64,000 nt of DNA. Origin: Candidatus Saccharicenans sp. Its GTDB lineage: Bacteria; Acidobacteriota; Aminicenantia; Aminicenantales; Saccharicenantaceae. Numbering within the stretch: the first letter of the stretch is position 1; each line of letters begins with the position of its first letter. The notes under the pieces are model-generated. The model saw only the letters and a program-made list of their open reading frames with translations. It searched no databases and was not told where the DNA came from. A program made the position numbers and the translations under genes. Below are positions 60,526 to 64,000 of the stretch, piece by piece. Location: assembly GCA_024653215.1 (NCBI GenBank), contig JANLFU010000001.1:1-64000 (forward strand), written 5' to 3'.

Positions 60526-61778
60526 TATCTTCTCTCCCCGTGTTTCATCTTCAGGACCTGGATGATTCTTTCCATCTCATTATTCACAATCATGAAGCCC
60601 TCGTCAAAGCCCATGCCCGGCTTGGCCAGCATCCGGTCGGGTCGGGTGGCCATGGCCACGTGGACGCAGGCGATGGCAGAGATGTCCGTTTCGTTGCAGG
60701 TCCCGCCCTGGTAGGCCTCGATGCCATGGGTCTTGCAATAGAGGTTGCTTTCGGCCACGTTCTGGATGCCACCCAGGTCCGGGGTCTTGATCTGGATCAT
60801 GTGGCAGGCCCGGGCGTCGGTGAACTCGCGGATGTCCTCCAGGGTGTTGCAGTGCTCGTCGGCCACGATTTTGACCCTGGAACCCAGGGCTTCCAGCTTC
60901 CGGGTTATCCTGGCCAGGCCTTCCAGCTGCCGGTATTTCTCTTCAAGGTCAACCGGCCCCTCAATGTAGAGGTTGAACCCATCGGCTTCCTTTTCCAGGG
61001 AAGCGATATAGTCGGCCACCCGGTCCAGGTCGCCCTCGAAGATCAGGCCGATGGTGCCGTAGACATCAATGTGCAGGTCGGGCCGGTAATCTTCCCGCGG
61101 CCTGAGCTTGACGACCCTGTCGGCCAGCCAGCGGATGTACTCACGAAGCTTCTCGCCATCGCGCCCCAGCTTATCCTCGACGTTGTTGATCAGGGCGTGG
61201 GGCAGGGCGTCGACCTGTTTCAGTATCATCTTGTCGGCGTTGGTGTAACGGTCGTCACCGGACTGCCCGAAGATTTTGACCCTCTCCGCCACAACCGGCA
61301 GGTTGTATTCCTCGCAGACGATTTCGCATTTGAGTTTCTTCTCGGCCCTGGCCCGGGCGTCCAGCAGGGCCTGGCTCAGGCCGTACCTGATGGCCGTGTG
61401 GAGCCTCTTTCCCTCGAACCTGAGCTGCTCGAAGCGGTCGGCCATCTTCCGGAAGGGCTCGATTTCCATTCCTTCCAGGAGCGGCCGCAGGTTCTTTTCC
61501 ATGAACGGCAGGTAATGACCGGCCAGGAAAAGCGGGTCCCGGCCGCCCACTCCTGAATACTGCACGGCGGCGCAGTCGCCGACGGCCAGCTGGCCGTCTT
61601 CGAGCTCGAGCACGATGGACAGGCTTTCCCCGGCCATCCTGATGCTCTGGAAACCTTTAGTCACCGGCTTCCCTTCGTAAACAAAGCCGTTGGTTCTGGC
61701 TCCTTTCTTGATGGCCTTCTGGTCGTCAAAAAAGAAAGCCGACTTTCCCGGAACGAACAGGACTCTTTTTATTTTCAC
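60525..61778 (-). CDS. mal: Methylaspartate ammonia-lyase
   Basis: A 417-residue enolase-superfamily enzyme that removes ammonia from L-threo-3-methylaspartate to give mesaconate. The catalytic Lys lies in MIQIKTPDLGG near residue 331, and the Mg ligands Asp, Glu and Asp are consistent with LHIDVYG near 238, IEGPVD near 273 and VADEHC near 308. NLPVV near 163 and the full length match the clostridial enzyme. Its start overlaps the glmE stop by four bases, so the mutase and lyase are made together. Confidence 0.94.
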   Translation of the reverse strand: MKIKRVLFVPGKSAFFFDDQKAIKKGARTNGFVYEGKPVTKGFQSIRMAGESLSIVLELEDGQLAVGDCAAVQYSGVGGRDPLFLAGHYLPFMEKNLRPLLEGMEIEPFRKMADRFEQLRFEGKRLHTAIRYGLSQALLDARARAEKKLKCEIVCEEYNLPVVAERVKIFGQSGDDRYTNADKMILKQVDALPHALINNVEDKLGRDGEKLREYIRWLADRVVKLRPREDYRPDLHIDVYGTIGLIFEGDLDRVADYIASLEKEADGFNLYIEGPVDLEEKYRQLEGLARITRKLEALGSRVKIVADEHCNTLEDIREFTDARACHMIQIKTPDLGGIQNVAESNLYCKTHGIEAYQGGTCNETDISAIACVHVAMATRPDRMLAKPGMGFDEGFMIVNNEMERIIQVLKMKHGERR

Positions 61779-63223
61779 TTCGGCCTCCCGACTAATTTGC
61801 CTTTGCTGATGGCATAGATATCATCCGTCACCATTTCGAAGGAGATGGCCCGGCCTTCGGCCTGGGCCCTTTCCTGGAGCCTCTGGCGATGGTAGGCCAT
61901 GATATCCTCGGGCAGCGGCAGGTTGCCCTTGTTGAATATCCTGATGAAACCCTCGTTGTCGCGCATCGGGATGATTTTCCCGTGGTTATAGATGGACGGG
62001 GCAAAGGGCACGTCCAGCAGGCCGGCCTCGAAGGCGGCCACGGTGCCGGCGGCCACGTCGCCCTGGCCTATCTCGTAGATCTTGTTCATCAGGCTGTGGA
62101 CCTCGGCCTTGATCAGTTCGACCTCGGACTTCAGGTCCTCGGGCTTGAAGATGACCTGGTCTTCCACCATGTTGATGGCCTGGCGAGTGGCTCGCAGGCC
62201 CTGGGCATTGGCTTCCTTGGTGGGGATACCCATGGCCTCGTGCGGCGACTTGACGATGACTTTTTCCGCGCCGGAGAACCTGGCCACGATAGCCCCCAGG
62301 GCAATCACCGAGAAGGCCTTGGCTTCATCCTCAGGGAAACCGCCCATCCACTGGTGGAAGACCGTGGTCAGCTCGAAATCGTCAAAGCCTTCCTGCCGGA
62401 AGTATTCCTCGGCCAGCTCCCTGAGGGCAGTGATGGCGGCAACATCCTGGATGATGTTGCCGCCCTGCCCGTAGCCTAAAGTCATCGACCTGACACCCTG
62501 CCTGATGGCTAATAATCCTTCTATGATTCCGATGGCAATAGCAATGCATGGCGGGACCAGGGTGCCGGTCAGAGGTCCGAATGGCTCGCGATTTATTCTG
62601 ATGCCGTTTTCTTCGTAGAGTCCGACCAGGCGGTCGACGTATTGCCAGTCGCGGATGGATTTTTCCACCGGAACGCGCTTGGCATAGGGAATGTTGTAGG
62701 AGATGCCACCCCCCTCGAAGCTGGTGAAACCGGCGGCCAGGGTTATCTCGGCCAGTAACCGGGCGTCCGGGGTTCCGTGGCGGACCTGGAGTGGCCGGCT
62801 GACACTTTCCACCACCCGGCGGCAGCCTTCAACCCCGTGGTTGACGGCCGGAAAGCCGTTGAGCAGCGAGGTGCCGGCCTGCTTGGATTTTTCAATCCCC
62901 TTTTCGGCTTCCTCGTAACGGTTCTGCCGGGTATAGGCATCGATGGTGGTCGGCAGCAGGTCAGCCTGTCCCTCGGTTTCAAGGTAGCGCAGCAGCTTGA
63001 TATGGTCTTCGATGAGAGCCACGCCGGCCCGCGGCTGGAGGAGAGTCTGGCGCTTTTCCCGGGCCTTCTTCATCACCCAGGCAAACCTTCTTTCTTCGGG
63101 GATGGTGCGGTGCAGCTTGATGCCCTCCTCGATGGAGACGTTCTGGCCGGTGGGCCAGGTCTGGAGGACTTCCTTTCTTATCTCGTAGAATTCCTTGAGG
63201 TCCAGTTTTTCGTTCTTAATCAT
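61775..63223 (-). CDS. glmE: Methylaspartate (glutamate) mutase epsilon subunit
   Basis: A 482-residue TIM-barrel subunit of the B12-dependent mutase that rearranges L-glutamate to 3-methylaspartate. Family segments include LLQPRAGVALIEDH near residue 62, NGFPAVNHG near 120, RHGTPDARLLAE near 148 and EGGGISYNIPY near 170. The B12-binding sigma subunit (GlmS) should lie outside the right edge. The start at 63223 has GAGGAA eight bases upstream; an alternative ATG at 63241 would add six residues and overlap glmL by 14 bases. Confidence 0.95.
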   Translation of the reverse strand: MIKNEKLDLKEFYEIRKEVLQTWPTGQNVSIEEGIKLHRTIPEERRFAWVMKKAREKRQTLLQPRAGVALIEDHIKLLRYLETEGQADLLPTTIDAYTRQNRYEEAEKGIEKSKQAGTSLLNGFPAVNHGVEGCRRVVESVSRPLQVRHGTPDARLLAEITLAAGFTSFEGGGISYNIPYAKRVPVEKSIRDWQYVDRLVGLYEENGIRINREPFGPLTGTLVPPCIAIAIGIIEGLLAIRQGVRSMTLGYGQGGNIIQDVAAITALRELAEEYFRQEGFDDFELTTVFHQWMGGFPEDEAKAFSVIALGAIVARFSGAEKVIVKSPHEAMGIPTKEANAQGLRATRQAINMVEDQVIFKPEDLKSEVELIKAEVHSLMNKIYEIGQGDVAAGTVAAFEAGLLDVPFAPSIYNHGKIIPMRDNEGFIRIFNKGNLPLPEDIMAYHRQRLQERAQAEGRAISFEMVTDDIYAISKGKLVGRPK

Positions 63224-63227
63224 GGCT

Positions 63228-64000
63228 TCATTCCTCGTCATTCAATTTTTCAAGAGAGGCCACAGCCAGGGCCGTGGCTTCAACGGGATATTTTTCAACC
63301 AGGTTTCCCAGCAGGGAGAAAAGATACTGCCGGTCGGCGTAGAACTCGGGCTTTTCCGGCAGAAGCTTTCTTTCCTGGCCGTAGGTTTTAAGTTTCAGGA
63401 GCGGGTGTCGCATTATCTGGGCCGTCGTGGCAGCCGACAGGAACCCGCCACTGCCGATGACCGCTTTGACCCGGCGGAGGTCCTTCCCGGTTTGAACGTA
63501 AACCCGACCCTGGGGAGTGTAGGTTTCTTTCCAGCCGCCGATATGGCGCAGGGCAGAATAGTAAACGCAGGTTTCAGCCAGCAGCCGGTCAAAAAGGCTT
63601 TCCTCTTCAGACCCGGGGAGATAGTCCAGGTCGCGGGAGATACGGTCCACGTAGGCTTTAAGACTTTCGGCCCAGAGACCGAGTTCCTGCAGGCGTTCTT
63701 CCAGGTAGGGCCAGCCGCTGTCGAGAAGAGACTGGGCCGATACCCTCATCCCCAGGTCGCCCTCCACGGTCCTCTTGACCCTGGGCTCGCGGATACCCTT
63801 AAGGACAACCGTGTCCGTTTCCAGGTAAGATTCGGTATTGGAATAAAAATCGGTGGTGGCCCCGCCGATATCGATGGCGGCGAGGTCGGACCATTCAGGT
63901 TGATGGGCGGGGATGGCCGAGACGAGTTCAAACACGGCCAGGGGAGTGGGTCGGGGCTGGGTACCGAACAGCTCGACTATTTCCGCGAGGCCTCGACCGC
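63228..64000 (-). CDS. glmL: GlmL/MutL reactivase-like ATPase (partial, runs off right edge)
   Basis: The C-terminal 256 residues of the ASKHA-type ATPase found with glutamate mutase. The actin-like phosphate loop AAIDIGGATTDFYS and the later AVIGSGGFLSAA are present. It is thought to be a chaperone or reactivase that restores B12 in the mutase. The frame stays open through the window edge (upstream residues read GLAEIVELFG), so the GTG at 63935 is internal and not the true start. The glmE gene follows. Confidence 0.9.
   Translation of the reverse strand, partial: GRGLAEIVELFGTQPRPTPLAVFELVSAIPAHQPEWSDLAAIDIGGATTDFYSNTESYLETDTVVLKGIREPRVKRTVEGDLGMRVSAQSLLDSGWPYLEERLQELGLWAESLKAYVDRISRDLDYLPGSEEESLFDRLLAETCVYYSALRHIGGWKETYTPQGRVYVQTGKDLRRVKAVIGSGGFLSAATTAQIMRHPLLKLKTYGQERKLLPEKPEFYADRQYLFSLLGNLVEKYPVEATALAVASLEKLNDEE

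Overview
The window looks like chromosome of an anaerobic, amino-acid-fermenting bacterium, most plausibly from the Acidobacteriota/Aminicenantes neighbourhood. That placement is inferred from gene content: a VWFA protein of the acidobacterial type, secretin-cohesin fusions, soluble NuoEF-type electron-transfer proteins, several peptidases and a methylaspartate (glutamate mutase) pathway. No rRNA, tRNA, CRISPR array, integrase or transposase gene was seen. Coding density is high and many genes overlap by ATGA or 8 bp.

Layout. 1-60: the edge of a leftward gene under a near-perfect sigma-54 promoter. 714-9042: leftward ispH-rpsA-HU-HIT-PpiD run continuing into an OPT peptide transporter and an M29-type aminopeptidase. 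9313-12368: leftward M50 protease-trpS-scpA-scpB. 12625-17326: a four-gene leftward operon of NuoE-, NuoF- and NuoG-N-like proteins plus a glutamate-synthase-like FMN protein, ending at a clear terminator. 17783-21651: a UROD-family protein, glnA divergent from an Lrp-type regulator, and speD. 21852-29075: an M1 peptidase, an NtrC-type response regulator with its membrane histidine kinase, and a small anchored protein. 29250-32754: class II glutamine amidotransferase, a tiny ORF, an ARPP-1 family protein, and an XRE regulator with a degenerate ImmA/IrrE domain. 33229-40738: a rightward type IV pilus/type II secretion assembly operon (GspF, GspE, PilM/N/O/P-like, secretin). 40756-42505: two DUF1538 membrane proteins and a P-II-like protein. 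42698-51073: a gene remnant, small proteins, an S9 peptidase, and a B12-binding radical SAM protein bracketed by inverted pairs of a GGGGACAC palindrome, then a VWFA protein. 51329-55951: a 1540-residue adenylating-enzyme/GNAT fusion. 56206-64000: a leftward glutamate fermentation operon (glmL-glmE-mal-AtuA-DUF4387-P-loop/SAD protein-class I fumarase).

How the parts fit. Peptides taken up by OPT and cut by M1, M29 and S9 peptidases would feed glutamate into the methylaspartate route: glutamate to 3-methylaspartate to mesaconate, with the fumarase-like enzyme as a candidate mesaconase. Reduced cofactors would be handled by the soluble NuoEFG/GltS-like complex. GlnA, Lrp, the P-II-like protein and the NtrC-type regulator suggest nitrogen-linked control; the NtrC-type GAFTGA motif agrees with sigma-54 promoters seen in the window. 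Several genes have TTGACA-type promoters so close to the start codon that transcripts would be leaderless or nearly so.

The strongest candidates for something little described are the NuoEFG-GltS-like complex, the P-loop/AlaRS-SAD protein of the methylaspartate operon, the giant ANL-GNAT fusion, and the ARPP-1/small ORF/amidotransferase set. All assignments come from reading motifs by eye; no database search was run.
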